In this document: in pieces, positions 1 to 11,993 of the stretch
Layout: each line of letters begins with the position of its first letter
Numbering within the stretch: the first letter of the stretch is position 1
NCBI GenBank assembly: GCA_000697355.1
Contig: JNEN01001260.1
Span: forward strand, 310,001-374,000
DNA length: 64,000 bases
Reading direction: 5' to 3'
DNA from: Syncephalastrum monosporum B8922
Lineage: Eukaryota > Mucoromycota > Mucoromycetes > Mucorales > Syncephalastraceae
Notes under the pieces: model-generated
What the model saw: only the letters and a program-made list of their open reading frames with translations
What the model was told of the DNA's origin: nothing
The model's database searches: none
Made by a program: the position numbers and the translations under genes

Positions 1-361
1 TCATGTATTCAGCCATGCGTATGATTTGCCTAGAGAGACGGGGTAGAGTAAAGCCTTGTTCTTATAATGATTTGCAGTGAAATCAGGCAAATGAAATAAA
101 AGCTGAGACAGGAAGGGCCCGTTCCTCGGAAAAGAGTATCTTTGAGGGGGAGAAAAGGATGCACAGCAATGCAAACTCCGCTTTTATTTTGCGGATAACG
201 GACACGGGCGTGGGTATTGTACTCGTATCAAGAAATATTTGTAACCACAACGGACGAGTGGTCCGAGAACATCCACATCAGGAACTGCCTTGACTGACCA
301 GCAGCAATAAACAAAAAAGAAAGAGAGTTGTTATTCTGTACAAAAGAGAAGGTCATAACGC
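1..361. other. Left-edge intergenic DNA
   Basis: No coding region recognised on either strand. The right part is the 3' flank of the minus-strand tetraspan gene that ends at 362. Nothing else is visible. Confidence 0.5.
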
Positions 362-1298
362 TTAGTAGACGGTGGACATATGGTATCTAGACTCCTCAAA
401 GTCCTTAATCTGCTGATCATGCAGGCGGTGGTGACGAGCGCCGTTACGCAGACGAGACGCATAGTTCATCACGACGGATGCAAAGTAAAGCTGTTTTGAA
501 AAAAAAAAATTGGCATCAACAAATTTGATATCATTCCACGCAATCGTGTTTACCTGCAAGATCTCGACAAGGAACACGAGGACACCAAATGTGATAAGGA
601 AAGTCTTAACGTCGTATTCACAATCCTCGAGACTGGTGGCATGGGCGTTGAGTGTGCCGGGATAGCGCACCGGAGAGTAGTAGGAGCTCTCGCTGAGGGT
701 GGTAGGGTTGAGGGGTACTTGACTATTTCCCGCACCAACAAAACCAGATCGCTGGCAAGACTTGATCATGTTGCCACGGTTGGCAGCCATGATGGCCAGC
801 GAAATAAGGTATTTAAGGATCGAAAGGACACAGTTCACCCATACGATGACGCTGAAGATCTTTGCAAACTTTCGAGAGGCCTGTTTTGATGCAAGTTGAT
901 GTTAATGAATAGACGAATAAAAAGTGAAATAAAATAGGAACACATACGAAGCAGGAGCCAATGATACCAGTGAAACCTCCCAGACAAATAACAACGGTGA
1001 AGAGCAACCCGATGTAATACCATGCTTTAGCAGTCTGTCCAGAGTAGATTGTAACCGCTGAAATAGGTGATTATGAGGCTTGATTCAATGGTTTCTCAGA
1101 TTGACTTACAGTTGACACCCATGAAGCCTGTCACAGCATCTAAGAGGTAGACCACCTGCAGAAATGGGTGATATTAGTCTTTCTGGATAGAGATTGCGGC
1201 TGGTCTGACGAGATGCATACAAAGAACCATAGGGCAATGATGAATGTACCCAGTCGGAGCGGAATGAAGCAGCAACACTTGTCGAGGCCAAGACCCAT
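362..1298 (-). CDS. Tetraspan membrane protein, function unknown
   Basis: A small integral membrane protein of about 228 residues in five exons. The start at 1298 opens MGLGLDKCCCF and leads straight into the first hydrophobic segment. A second hydrophobic stretch (GLLFTVVICLGGFTGIIGS) lies in exon 3. Exon 4 carries two more: one around SVIVWVNCVLSIL and one at FLITFGVLVFLVEIL just before the last intron. A polar loop of about 50 residues, rich in S, P and Y, separates the last two helices. The C-terminal tail is charged and ends near SRYHMSTVY. A cysteine-rich N-terminus followed by four helices is common in unnamed fungal membrane proteins. I see no tetraspanin CCG signature, so I do not assign that family. 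Splice ends are GT..AG and frames join cleanly. A role in membrane organisation would be a guess. Confidence 0.75.
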
Positions 1299-2202
1299 GT
1301 TGACTTGTTTGGAATGACTGGAAAGGGGGAGGAGAAACTGAAAAAGGACAATGAAGCACCAAATTGATTGAACGCAACAATATTTCGTGCTATTTTTCGT
1401 TCAGATTCATTTACATGAAAGATTGCGGTTGCACAGAACGTGACATTACGGTCAAGTTTTTGCGCGTATCTCTTTTCGTTACATACTTTCGTTTTATAAT
1501 TTCGTTTACGGCGAGACCGCAGTTACTATGGAAGCAAGATTCAACCTCAATCAGCCGATTACCAGCGATCGTTATGTGCAATCCTCGTTCATGTCGACGG
1601 ACTTGCTCAACCCATTATCGATGAACCGAAACCAGCCTACAAGGAGCTGCTTTAAACGTTAGAGGAATTTGAAAAAGATCAAAAAGATTCAGTTTCTTCT
1701 GGCTGAACGGGAAGCAGACCGTGTCATTAATTTCAGGAAGGAGATCGTTTCAAGTTGGCTGAACGATGTAAAGATGGATTTCCTCACCAACTGTGTATTT
1801 ATTGACGAGGCCGGATTCAACCTGCATATTAGGAGAACGTTTGGACGCGCATCTAAAGGTACTACGCCGACAGCAACGATCCCTACCAGCAAGGGTGACA
1901 GCGTCACGATAATATTATGTGACGTCCTAGCGTAGCGCTGGACTCAACTTATTACACGAGAGGTCTGCTACGGTCTTTCACCCACCCGCCCGCCTGCTTT
2001 CTGCTTTTCTGTTCGCTCTCTTTCAAAGATGTAGTAATAGATTAGCTGTCAAAGAAATGAGCTTTTTTCTTGTGTTCTATAATGGTAAATGGTTTTGAAC
2101 AATATGATTGGTTGAATGGTTCAGGTCAATTGGCAACAATCAAATAACTAAAATTATCAACAATAGCGACGGTATGATGTAGACAAGGTCTTTATTCTTT
2201 GT
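1299..2202. other. Intergenic DNA with transposon relic
   Basis: The gap lies between the 5' end of the tetraspan gene and the 3' end of SAM50, both on the minus strand. Its middle holds the transposase fragment listed separately. The rest, including AT-rich DNA at 1360-1520 and 2030-2160, shows no supported gene. No clear terminal inverted repeats or target duplications were seen around the fragment. Confidence 0.5.
1669..1935 (+). pseudogene. Tc1/mariner-IS630-like transposase remnant
   Basis: An 88-codon open stretch resembling the start of the catalytic core of DDE transposases of the Tc1/mariner-IS630 superfamily. The tell-tale block is CVFIDEAGFNLHIRRTFGR, where the D of FIDEAGF is the usual first catalytic aspartate. 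It is followed by a PTSKGDSVTIILCDVLA block that fits the next strand of the fold. The later D and E/D positions, the DNA-binding N-terminus and both ends are missing. The frame closes at 1935. Upstream DNA (1530-1665) may hold more decayed sequence but contains stops. This is a dead fragment, not an active element. Confidence 0.7.
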
Positions 2203-3947
2203 TTACAGGAAGTTGATACCGAGTCCAAATTGGACACCTGGTTGAGGCAGATCGCCGGTCGAGAAGCGCAGCGGCACACAGAAGTTGGCTTCCACTCGCG
2301 CGAGATGATGATAGAATATCAGGCCGACACCAGCTGATGTGCGAGGCGCGTCTGACAGAGCTTTGACTGTATCGTTGACGGAAGAGCCTAGAATAGGGTA
2401 ACAGCAATCAATATAGGTTTTGTGATAAATAATATCGTACCTTTAGCCCAATTGACAAGACTGCCCGCGTTGAAGAAAGCGTGCGCCTTGATAGGAAGGT
2501 GGGAGGCGCCAGGGATCGAGCTGATAAGGCTCGCACCAGCAGCCCAGAATGCTTCACCGCCGAGAGCATCGTCTGATTATACACACATGTCAATCAAAAT
2601 CCCTGGCATGCGTACATATTTGTGCAACTCTTCCCGATTTCCAACTTACTTCCGTCGCGAGGACCGATTCCGCCCATTTTAAAGCCTCTCACAGAAAGGG
2701 GACCACCCAAAAAGTATTTGTCCGACAGGTGTGCAGGCTTGTCATTGTCCAGGGTTGCCAAAAGACCCGCTTTAGCACCCACGCTGAATACAACCTTGGA
2801 TTGTTCTGCTTGACCTTGGAACAGCGTATGATGGAATTGGCCAGCCACTTCGTGCTTTGTGAAGCTGGAGTCACCCTTTTGGCCGACGCCAGCCAGCTCG
2901 CTGAAGACACCAACGTAGTGACCCGTGCTAGGCATGACGGCATGGTCACGTTTGTCATGAACAAAGGTATGGTGAACCGAAGCCTTTGTGTTTTCACCTG
3001 AGACAGCACGCACACTGCAGGGATGATACGATGCTTTGAGTAAATGACATTGATGACCAAATCGATGGGCGTATAACTTACGTTGCTGAGGACTTGGGGA
3101 GAGCTACAACATCCCTATGGCTAAAAGCAAGCTCGAGGACATGATCACCGTAGATAGAGACACCCTGTTTGTAAACATGGTGATATCAGTTGCCATGATT
3201 AAAACGTGACATATGCAGATACCTTAAAGCGGACACCGGCTGCTTTGGATCTTTCCACATAATAGTTCACCATGGAGTAGTCCTTGATAGATCCTCGCAC
3301 GAAAGCTTCAGATCGCACATCTGGCGAGCCATTCACAGGTGCGCCAACCGCTGTCTATCAACAAAGGGTAAAAGTATTCAATATCAAGAGGTGAAACGCG
3401 AAAGCTGTACACCAACCTCAAAGGCAGCCTTAGTGCGGTTGCCAAAAGAATAGCTCGTGGACAAAGATTCGGCACCGCCAAATAGGTTTCTAAAGGAGAC
3501 ACTGCCATTCTAATCGCATAGTGTTACAGATATATTCTTCTTGTGCAGTGCTGAAAGTTACCATATTGGCTTCATTCTCGCCAACGCCGAGGACGGTAGC
3601 GAACGAAGCTTTAGGTTTCTCTTTGAGCTGCAGAGAGACATCCACGGTATCGGGTAAGGTTTTTGAAGACTGGAGGTAGACCTTTATCTCCTCAAAGATA
3701 TCGTGGCGCTGCAGACTGGACGCAGCAGACTGGACGGCCTTCAGGACGCTGTCTGTGGTCTGAGCGTTGAAGAGCGGGTTCAAGACATTGTTCAAGAAAG
3801 ATTGACGCGTCCATTCCGTGCCATGGACACTCAGCTGGTTGACGCGCAAAGGTGCCTCGGGCTGTGGCGTGTTTGGCTACGAAAATGAGTCAACAGGCAG
3901 AGGCGTAGGCCATGTCTCTGTCTTACGGGGTTGGCAAATGTCGACAT
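2203..3947 (-). CDS. SAM50: Mitochondrial SAM complex subunit Sam50/Tob55
   Basis: A beta-barrel protein of the Omp85/BamA family that folds other beta-barrel proteins into the mitochondrial outer membrane. Exon 1 encodes only seven residues, MSTFANP, and an intron follows. Exon 2 carries the POTRA region, with readable blocks RVNQLSVHGTEWTRQSF and a coiled stretch near LQRHDIFEEIKVYLQSS. The middle exons have the barrel signature YFLGGPLSVRGFKMGGIGPR (read near 2650-2730), which is diagnostic for Sam50. The last exon ends in FGLGINFL, the usual C-terminal beta signal (aromatic last strand). About 470 residues in total, normal for the family. It is transcribed away from the P450 across a 665-bp shared upstream region. 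Exons between 3060 and 3490 were joined only approximately. Confidence 0.9.
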
Positions 3948-4326
3948 TATGCAAAAGAAGGTCTATATTTAAACAAGCCACGTTCGCCCCCGGTCTTTTG
4001 GGCATCTCTCATACGTAATTCTACTAAAACCACTACATACCCTAGCTTTTATTCAGTGCATCCCAATACCAATTACACTGCCAATAACAAACACAGCTCA
4101 CACATTCACATTAACCTACAGCGGCTCTGCTGGTCGATTCTGCTCAGCTTCGCCACGTTTATTTACTTCGTATGACAAAACGGAACGGCTTGTCACGTGT
4201 AACATCCCTACCTTCGGCGGGCAACCAGACAAAAAATCTGACCTACAAAGGTTTCCGCCCGCTCAGCGTCAAAATCTAATCCATGACGCGTAGAATGCGA
4301 CTGTCTTTGCCGAATGGGTCGATTGA

Positions 4327-4345
4327 TACTGTACACAGTACAGTA
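4327..4345. promoter_or_regulatory. Palindrome TACTGTAC-ACA-GTACAGTA
   Basis: A perfect 8-base inverted repeat with a 3-base spacer, about 270 bases before the P450 start. Related sequences occur at 6642-6653 and 34465-34478. It could be a binding site for a dimeric regulator, but that is inference. Confidence 0.4.
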
Positions 4346-4550
4346 CTGCACAGTGCACTGACCACGCGTGTGCCTATAACGAGTACTACATCGGGTTCAA
4401 TTTGTAACGTGTTTCTCCCATATGCCGTATCCCATGACCCTTGCTCCTACTCTCAGCCACAATGCAGCCGATGACTCAAATCAGAACCCGCGAGCCCGTC
4501 GGTAAAATTCGTCGACCTTCCGCAAAAGCGCGCCTAATAACGTACTGTGC

Positions 4551-4558
4551 ATATATAA
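4551..4558 (+). promoter_or_regulatory. TATA-like element of the P450 gene
   Basis: ATATATAA lies about 55 bases upstream of the ATG at 4613. The position suits a core promoter of a compact fungal gene with a short leader. Confidence 0.45.
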
Positions 4559-4612
4559 GACCATCCTATCGAAACGTTTCAGCCTCGTATCTACCTTCAC
4601 TTCATTCTACCG

Positions 4613-6551
4613 ATGGATCTAGCTCTCCGATATTATCAAGAACACTTGGCTTCTCTCCTTGACAAATCCCAGCATTTGATCAAAAAGAACAAGGCAGTCT
4701 CTCTCGGTGCTGCCGTCGTCCTTACCGCCTTCTTTTACCTGCGTCGCTCTTTCACCACACCTCCACGCTCTTTGCGGCATCTGCCGCATCCAGAGTCGTT
4801 TTCATACCTCAAGGATGTTTTGACAAAAGTATCTTACCATACCATTGCGGAAAGACATACGATGCCTGCTGTTGCCAGGTCAAAGTATGGTATAATTTCG
4901 GTATGCATGTCTGCTGCTTAGTGCCCAACTTGGTCAACTTACCAAACCAAATATGTAGACGCATGAGTTCTTGGGCTGGGTCATTGCAGTGACCAAACCC
5001 GAAGCGGCAAAGAAGGTGTTGATGAAGACAGGTATTGGTGTGGTAAATACCATATACGAGGCCGACGTTAATCCTAGATATATCAGACTTATTTCCCAAA
5101 TTGGACGTCGGCGATCGTCTTGCGGACACCATCCTGGGACGCTATCTCGGACCTTCCAACATCCTCACCTCGAGCGGTCATGACTGGAAGAAACACCGAA
5201 AGATAGCAAATCCAGCTTTCCATAGATCAATGCCAGTTGAGCTGTTTGGAAGGATGTCGCACAAACTATTTCGTGTGATGGATGAAATGGACAACACGTC
5301 GGTGGATATCGTTGACCTGACAGAACGGCTTACCCTTGATATCATTGGCCTGGCAGGCTTCGATTTTGACTTTGGCGCCGTGAGTGGACACAGCGAATGG
5401 GTTCGCAAGTACAACCGTTTCAGCAAGGATCTCTTCAACCCGACCTTCCTCGCGTTTCCGTGGATAGATCGCTATTTTCGATGGCTGTTTCCACACCGAA
5501 AGCAAGTGCACAAGGATCTATCCGATTTCCTAGATATGATGGCCACTATGATTGATTCCAAGCGTCTCGCCATCGCACAAGGCAAGAAGAACCCTGTTCT
5601 CAAGGACAACGAGAAGGACCTGTTGAGTCTCATGATCGAGAGTGAAGATGAAAGTGGCGGCTTAACCAAGGAGGAGCTTATGGTAAGTGGGAATAACCGC
5701 ATTCTTCTGGATTTGATGGTAACATCTGTGCACTTATATCTAGGCTGATCTATGCATCTTTTTCCTCGCTGGACACGATACTACCTCGAATGCGCTGGCC
5801 TTCGCTATTTACCACTTGGCAAAGCATCCTGTAAGCTACTCTATATCCAAGGCGGCAATCTTTTGCGTTTTCATACTTACAGCTAAACAATGCTATAGCA
5901 CATACAACGAAAGGCACGCGAGGAAGCTATTCGCATACTTGGCGACGGTCCTTCTGAGGCACTTCCAACCCTTGAGCAAACAAAAGAATTTACATATATC
6001 AATCAAGTGATGAAAGAAGTACGGTGACCGTTGTATATGCAGATCGTCATAGGCTGATAACTGACCTTTCTGACAGACGCTGCGAATCACCCCACCTGTT
6101 CCTGTAACCATGTTTCGAAAAACGTCGGAGCAAGTGGAGCTGGGAGGTGCTGTCATACCAAAAGACACAGCCGTCAGAGTGCATATGTGGGAGATTCAGC
6201 ATGACCCAGATACCTGGAGTTCGCCGGAGACGTTTGACCCTGAACGATTTGCGCCGGGAGGAGAAGCTGAGCGGGTGGCAAGTGAAGGATTAGCTTGGCT
6301 ACCTTTCTCCTCCGGTTCGCGTGTCTGCATCGGGCAGAATTTCTCTATGGCAGAGCAACGGGTCTTCCTATCGCTTATTCGTAAGTGCCAGAAAAAGGAG
6401 TCCACCTTGATACTATCGACTGATCAAAATCGGCATGTATGTAGTGCGCAAGTATGAATGGTCCATTCCAGATGACTACGAGCTTCAGACCAGCAACCGT
6501 GGTGTGCTCAGACCGCTTGGTCTGAAAGTCACCTTCAAAAGACGGTATTAG
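4613..6551 (+). CDS. Cytochrome P450 monooxygenase
   Basis: A membrane-bound heme-thiolate monooxygenase of 524 residues in seven exons (4613-4900, 4959-5031, 5087-5682, 5744-5830, 5899-6018, 6077-6380, 6445-6551; joined length is a multiple of three). An N-terminal hydrophobic anchor lies at about residues 28-46 (VSLGAAVVLTAFFYL), followed by a proline-rich hinge. All P450 landmarks are present: the I-helix oxygen-activating motif AGHDTTS, the K-helix ExxR (ETLR), the FDPERF motif, and the heme loop FSSGSRVCIGQNF with its cysteine ligand. So it should be a working enzyme held on the ER facing the cytosol. Its general look fits microbial class II enzymes such as the Mucorales CYP509 group, but that assignment is from memory and the substrate is unknown. 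No reductase or pathway gene lies nearby. Confidence 0.93.
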
Positions 6552-6891
6552 AGATGTAGAGAGTTATCATTAGTAAATAGGCGCAGTGTAGACATTTTGA
6601 TACAAGTTCATCGTTCCATCATTGATAATATACAATAGAAGTACTGTACAGTATAGAGTGGGCACAGCTACAATGTACAATAGGGGAGCCCAGGATTATA
6701 GGCCGGCCGCAGCTACAGTGCATGCCAGCCGAAGAGTGTGATTTGAATGAACTGAAACACGGCTGAGTTTAAAATACTGTCTGCAGGAAAAGCGAGCGAG
6801 GGCGAGGGGGCGAAACGAGACCAGACCAGCCCGACGTGACCTGAAGAGACCAAAGAAAAGACTTGACCTCTTCTTCGTTTCCACTTGCAAC
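6552..6891. other. Intergenic DNA, P450 to ATG18
   Basis: 3' flank of the P450 and 5' region of ATG18. It holds the perfect 12-base palindrome TACTGTACAGTA at 6642-6653, the same core motif seen upstream of the P450. No coding region supported. Confidence 0.5.
6642..6653. promoter_or_regulatory. Palindrome TACTGTACAGTA
   Basis: A perfect 12-base palindrome about 90 bases after the P450 stop and 240 bases before the ATG18 start. It shares its half site with the palindromes at 4327 and 34465. Confidence 0.35.
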
Positions 6892-8524
6892 ATGAATCTA
6901 GGTGACAAGAGCAACACGGAAATTCTCTTTATGAATTTCAACCAGGACTTCAGCTGCATCTCTGTCGGCAGCAGACATGGCTACAGAATATACAACTGCG
7001 ACCCTTATGGCAAATGCTACTCCAAACGTAAGTCTGCACTGCACTGCATTTCCTCATGCGTGTATTAATTTCAGCGCCAAACAGCCAAAGAAGGGACGGG
7101 CATTGTAGAAATGCTATTCTGTACTTCGCTGGTGGCCCTTGTCGGGGCCGGCGAACACCCATCCTTCTCGCCGAGACATTTACAAATCATCAACACCAAG
7201 GTACGAACACCGGCATGCTCGTGGCCGATGGACTCACGCCTTCGCCTTCGTCTTCGATAGAGACAATCCACGATATGCGAGCTGACGTTTCCGAGCAAGA
7301 TACTCTCTGTCAAAATGAACCGTCGACGGCTCATTGTCGTGCTTGACGAGCAAATCTTCGTCTACGATATCAGCAACATGAAGCTGCTTCACACCATCGA
7401 CACGAGTCCCAACCCCGATGGTAGTAAGGCATGAGCATTCCATCCCACTTACTTATCACCTTATCCACAGCCATTTGTGCCCTATCGCCTTCCAGCGAGA
7501 ATTGCTACATAGCGTACCCCTCGAGATCCTCCTCATCTGCTCCTTTCAACAACGGTACGCATCAGGGAGGCCAAGGCTGGTACGCCACAGGCGACGTCGA
7601 GGTCCTGGATGCCCTTTCGCTTCAGCTGGTCAATATCGTTCAGGCTCATAAAAGTCCTGTGAGTCATGTCGTCATGAACTCCGAGGGCACGCTACTCGCC
7701 ACCGCCAGCGAGAAGGTAATCTATCAGCTAGCCCTGATCATGGAGGCCTCTGGTTACCATGTGTGTTGACCACTTGACACTTATCCTACAGGGCACTGTC
7801 ATTCGTGTCTTCTCGATCCCGGACGCAAACAAAGTCTACCAGTTCCGAAGAGGCTCCTACCCTGCCAAAATCTACTCCATGTCCTTCAACCTTGTCAGCT
7901 CACTGTTGTGCGTATCCAGCGACACAGAGACTGTGCACATCTTCAAGCTGTCGACGGGTGCACCTCCGACTGCGAATGGCCATGGCTTGCCCGTTTATGG
8001 CAGTGGCAGCACCGATTCGAACGAGTCTGAGCACTACCACAGCAGAAGCTCCAGCATGGGGTAAGCGTGCGGCACTCTTTTCCTATTTACGATGACTGAC
8101 TCGTCCGACCAGACAAATGCTGCGACGGTCATCTCTGAATATCGGCCGCAACATTGCCGGGAGCGTGGGTTCGTACCTGCCTGAAATGATCACTGAAATG
8201 TGGGAGCCCGCTCGAGATTTTGCGTCGTTGAAGTTACCCAGTGCTGGTGTGCGTAGCCTTGTCGCCCTCAGCAGGTGAGCTTCTACTGTGTTAAAGGTTG
8301 ACAGAATTTATGACCGGCCCATAGTACAACACCGCAGGTGATGGTGATCACGTCGGAAGGCTTCTTCTATCAGTACAACATTGACCTGGAGAACGGCGGC
8401 GAATGTGTTCTCCTGAAGCAATACAGGTAAGATATCTTACGTCAATGACGCTTATATGCTCATACTCTCGCGCAGTTTGCTCGAATCTGGCGAAAACCTG
8501 GAGGATGGCGCCGGCGAGGAATAA
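6892..8524 (+). CDS. ATG18: PROPPIN autophagy protein Atg18
   Basis: A seven-bladed WD40 beta-propeller that binds PtdIns3P and PtdIns(3,5)P2 on the phagophore and vacuole and works with Atg2 and Atg9. The N-terminus (residues 1-45) has the blade-1 block [18 protein letters not shown]. The next exon reads [20 protein letters not shown], joined through an acceptor inside what first looks like exon (AAACAG|CC). The block [20 protein letters not shown] followed by [17 protein letters not shown] is typical of Atg18. The lipid-binding motif is FRRG ([16 protein letters not shown]) in blade 5, where both arginines matter. A serine-rich loop follows (SRSSSMG) and the protein ends [10 protein letters not shown]. 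About 400 residues, at least six short introns. The paralogue Hsv2 is possible, but the long variable loop and blade sequences favour Atg18. Confidence 0.9.
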
Positions 8525-9230
8525 GTGCATAAGAGCTTTCCGTGTAATACGCCATGGCGCTGTGTTTTTTTATATGTCGCCTCACAGTAGGATTATCCTC
8601 TCCTCCCCTTCCCATTCCCTATTTCTGAACCCATCTCGATATCATTATTCTTTCGGCAGTTTGTGTACGATATTTGAAAGAAATCATACCATTGGATTGT
8701 TGTCACTTTTGCGCGCAGGTGAGTCAGACAGGTTATCGTCCGCTGCGCGCCTTTTTTTTATTGTTCCTGCGACATATATCTTAGCATGTCCTGTAGTTTC
8801 TTTTGTGTATCGAGATCGTGCTTGAGCGACGTGAGTCTGTTTGTTATACCATGCCAACACGGACTCATCACGTTCTCTTGAAGGATATGTTAATGCTAAA
8901 CTTAGTCATGCGCTTGGGCCAGTTAAAATCGGAGTCTTGGTAATCATTTGGGACCGGGCAATATTGACGAGGCAACTAAGTTAGCACACACCTATCTGGA
9001 TCAACCACTGTTCAGTAGAGGCTGATCTTAGATCTTGTTGATTTGTGTACAGAGATCGACTATCCAGCTATTAAAATAGTACACTGCTCTTTCTTCGCTC
9101 GAGTGCTACGGCAGTTGCTTGTTCTGGCTCGCTGTCAAATTTTATCATTCCATCGATTTACAAATTTCCGAATAGAATTGCTACCCCTTCCCCTTCTTTA
9201 CTTTTCCTTTCATCAGCTCTTACCGACGTT
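8525..9230. other. Intergenic DNA, ATG18 to Num1-like gene
   Basis: About 700 bases with pyrimidine-rich runs near 8590-8620 and 9180-9220, the latter just before the next start codon and likely its leader. Nothing else supported. Confidence 0.5.
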
Positions 9231-11498
9231 ATGGACGAAGAAGAGGTGAGTTACTTCATAATGGAGTGATCTTGGAGCTGCTGACTTCATCTAGATTTTG
9301 CCAGAGAGGTCTATGCCATCGAAGCCAAGTCGCGATGCTGCTCCCAAGGTGATTAAGGCTGCCAGCTGCCAAGCTACCCGCTGCGCACGCGAGGATGAAA
9401 TGGCTCTTGCAAGTGAGATAGGTCAGAGTTTGCTCAGCGAGGTGCGAAGATTACAAGGAGAAGTACAACAGTACCGAAGTAAAGTGGCAGCGCTGGAGCT
9501 GGAAAAGATCGAGCAGCAGCGACATATGGACTCTGTTTCAAAACAATTGCGCCAAAAAAATGAGATCGAGGGTAAATATACTGTAAGAGTACGAGTATTC
9601 ACACCATTAATTCCTTGGCCAGAGAAGTTGAAAGAGCAAGTATGGGACCTCGAGCTGGTCAAACAGGAGCAAGAACAAGCCGCGGAGGATCTCATGGCAC
9701 GGTTAGCACGAACCAAACGCGAAGCAGCTAATGCGCAGGATGAGCAGCTGCAGGCTGCGACTGTGGCGTGGCAGGCATCCATAGATGCATTGCGACAGGA
9801 GCACGAGAACCGAGTGACAGCTCTGCGCAAGTCGATCCAATCTTTGAAGCGGGAAAAAAATGCGCTCCAACACCAACAGCGCCAGCAGCAGCCAGCCGCG
9901 CTGTCTTTGGGTGTGACAAATGGGCCGAGAGGCGAGGCACTGCACGGCCAGGGCAACCATAGAAGGGATGATCATCAACAGCAGGCATATTCGATGCAAG
10001 GGTACGCTTTGCCACAGGTAACTGCATTTGCTGAGTGCCGGTCCTCATGCCCCGACCCGGGCACTGTGCGAAGACTCGAATTCGAGAACCAGACGTTGCA
10101 AACTTCGCTCGAATATGCGCAATCAACGGTATGCGCGTTGCAAGAAGAGTTGGACGGTGAACGATTCAAGCGAAATGAAATCGATAATCTATTGCGCGAA
10201 GCGCAAGAAATGATTGAACGCTTTAGCAGCCGGCCGCAGGGCGCATATCTACACCAATCTGCGGACGAAGGGGAGGAAGACAAAGGCGAAGAGCAGGACG
10301 TAGAGCAGGATGAGAAAGAGGATATGACCAATGTGTCAAGGATGCGCCGTACATTAGGTGACGAGCTGCTGCTGGCTACTTATACGACTGCTGCGCCAGA
10401 TGAGGATGCTGACTGCGAGGAAATGAACATTCGAAAAGACACCCAAAAACAAAACATGCTAAAACAAAGCCAGAAGGCATTGTCTGGCCGAGAATGGACC
10501 ATCGAGCAGCAGCCACCGATCACGAATATCGAACCGCCAAGAGAGAAGCCATCGCCGATGCCAGCTACCCAAAAAACCGAGCCTTCCGAAGGCAACGAGA
10601 GTTGTAGCTCGTCTGAGGGGATGTCAGACAAGGATTACTATGACTCACGACAACCGCATGTGGAAACACAGTGCTATGCTGAAGACAAGACCCACAAACT
10701 CGGTGCAGAAACCATCAGTCCAGTCCGAGCGAATGCATTTGACTTTGATCCAGCGTTCATGGGCGACAAGCAACCACCTTTTGACCTTGACAGAAACGCG
10801 TTGTCGTTTAATTCAGGCACGACGTGTAACCTTGTTCCTGCGGTGACGCGCACCATGATTGGTGATTGGATGTACAAATACACGCGAAGGGCAGTTGGGA
10901 GCGGCATTTCGCAGAAACGTCATCGACGCTTCTTTTGGATCCATCCTTATACCCAGACGCTGTACTGGGCCCCTCAGGAGCCCGGTGCAGCCGGTAACAA
11001 TGGGTCACAGACCAAAAGCGCAGCCATTCTCTCGTTCTCTATCGTATTCTCAGACAAGGAGGACGAGCCCTTACCACCGCCACTCGTTATCGAAACGCCC
11101 AAACGCAGCGTGCAGATTCAATGTTTGGATGTGATGGCTCACCGTGCATGGCTAAAGGTACGACAGGAACTCTCCATGAAATTTTTTTTACAGTCTGGGG
11201 TGTATTTGACATCCGCCAAATTCGGTATATGTTGATCTTTTTTCCATTTTTATAGTCATTACATTACATTGTCGTTGGTACAGGCAATAGCGATGAAGAA
11301 AAGCAGGATAAGCAGAAGAAGCCAGCGGATCAAATTCGGGGAGAAGGAATGCCGACTACCACATCATCGTTCCTCCAGCTGCTGCCGATGATGGAGACTG
11401 GTATCACTGCTGATGGTGACGACGGCCTGACCCCTCCCGTAACAGGGGCACAGCGCATCAAACACATACCACAGCGGCCCTTATCACTGGAGTTATAG
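9231..11498 (+). CDS. Num1/ApsA-like cortical protein with coiled coil and C-terminal PH domain
   Basis: Likely a cell-cortex anchor for dynein or mitochondria, 689 residues in four exons (9231-9245, 9295-9571, 9623-11157, 11256-11498). The first exon encodes only MDEEE. Residues 30-130 and about 250-300 are heptad-rich coiled coil (blocks such as SEVRRLQGEVQQYRSKVAALE). A long acidic and glutamine-rich middle follows. The C-terminal domain starts at IGDWMYKYTRRAVGSG and contains KRHRRFFWIHPYTQTLYW, the hallmark of the Mcp5/Num1-type PH domain that binds PI(4,5)P2. The domain closes with AWLKSLHYIVVGTG after the last intron. The 51-base intron at 9572-9622 is a multiple of three with no stop, so it can be missed. 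Much shorter than yeast Num1 and without its internal repeats, closer to Mcp5. Confidence 0.85.
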
Positions 11499-11993
11499 AA
11501 TACAAATAAGAAGCACTCTTTGCAAGCGACCTAGATATCGTCTTCATGCCCTTCTTTTGATTTTAACATCAAGTCGGAATGGAACGGCAAAGTTTAGAAA
11601 ACGTCATCGTCTTCATACATAAGCAAGAAAAGCGGAGTTTGTGGGCTGGAGAGGAGGGAATACATTGCTATGGAGCTCTTTAAGGGGCGAGTGTCAAATA
11701 AAAAAAAGCCAACCTGCAACAAGTTGGGAGGCAACATATCGACAAGCTTCGTAAAGGTACTTTTATATGGTTCATATTAATAAATGGCAATATGCATATA
11801 CTTAAACCCACCCTTACGAGATATTACAATTTTTTTCCTTTGCGGACCTTCAAAAAAAAACAAGAGCCCTTCAAACTTGACTTTCTCCAAAAAGGCGCGC
11901 GCGAAGAGATCCGGAGACTTTTTTTCTTTTTTATTTCTCCACTTTCTGGAAACGCCTGTTTGTTGACAAGTATTTTTTCTTATTTTCGAGCTA
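11499..11993. other. Intergenic DNA, Num1-like to CCCH gene
   Basis: AT-rich with several T and A runs (11700-11960). Apparent open frames here have low-complexity translations and no family resemblance. The right end is the promoter and leader of the CCCH gene. Confidence 0.5.

Larger units (their letters stand above)
3948..4612. promoter_or_regulatory. Divergent promoter region, SAM50 / P450
   Basis: Shared 5' region of the leftward SAM50 and rightward P450 genes. A TATA-like stretch lies at 4551-4558, about 55 bases before the P450 start. A back-to-back palindrome lies at 4327-4345 (TACTGTAC, spacer ACA, GTACAGTA), followed at once by a second small one (TGCA CAG TGCA). No convincing coding region. 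Confidence 0.55.
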
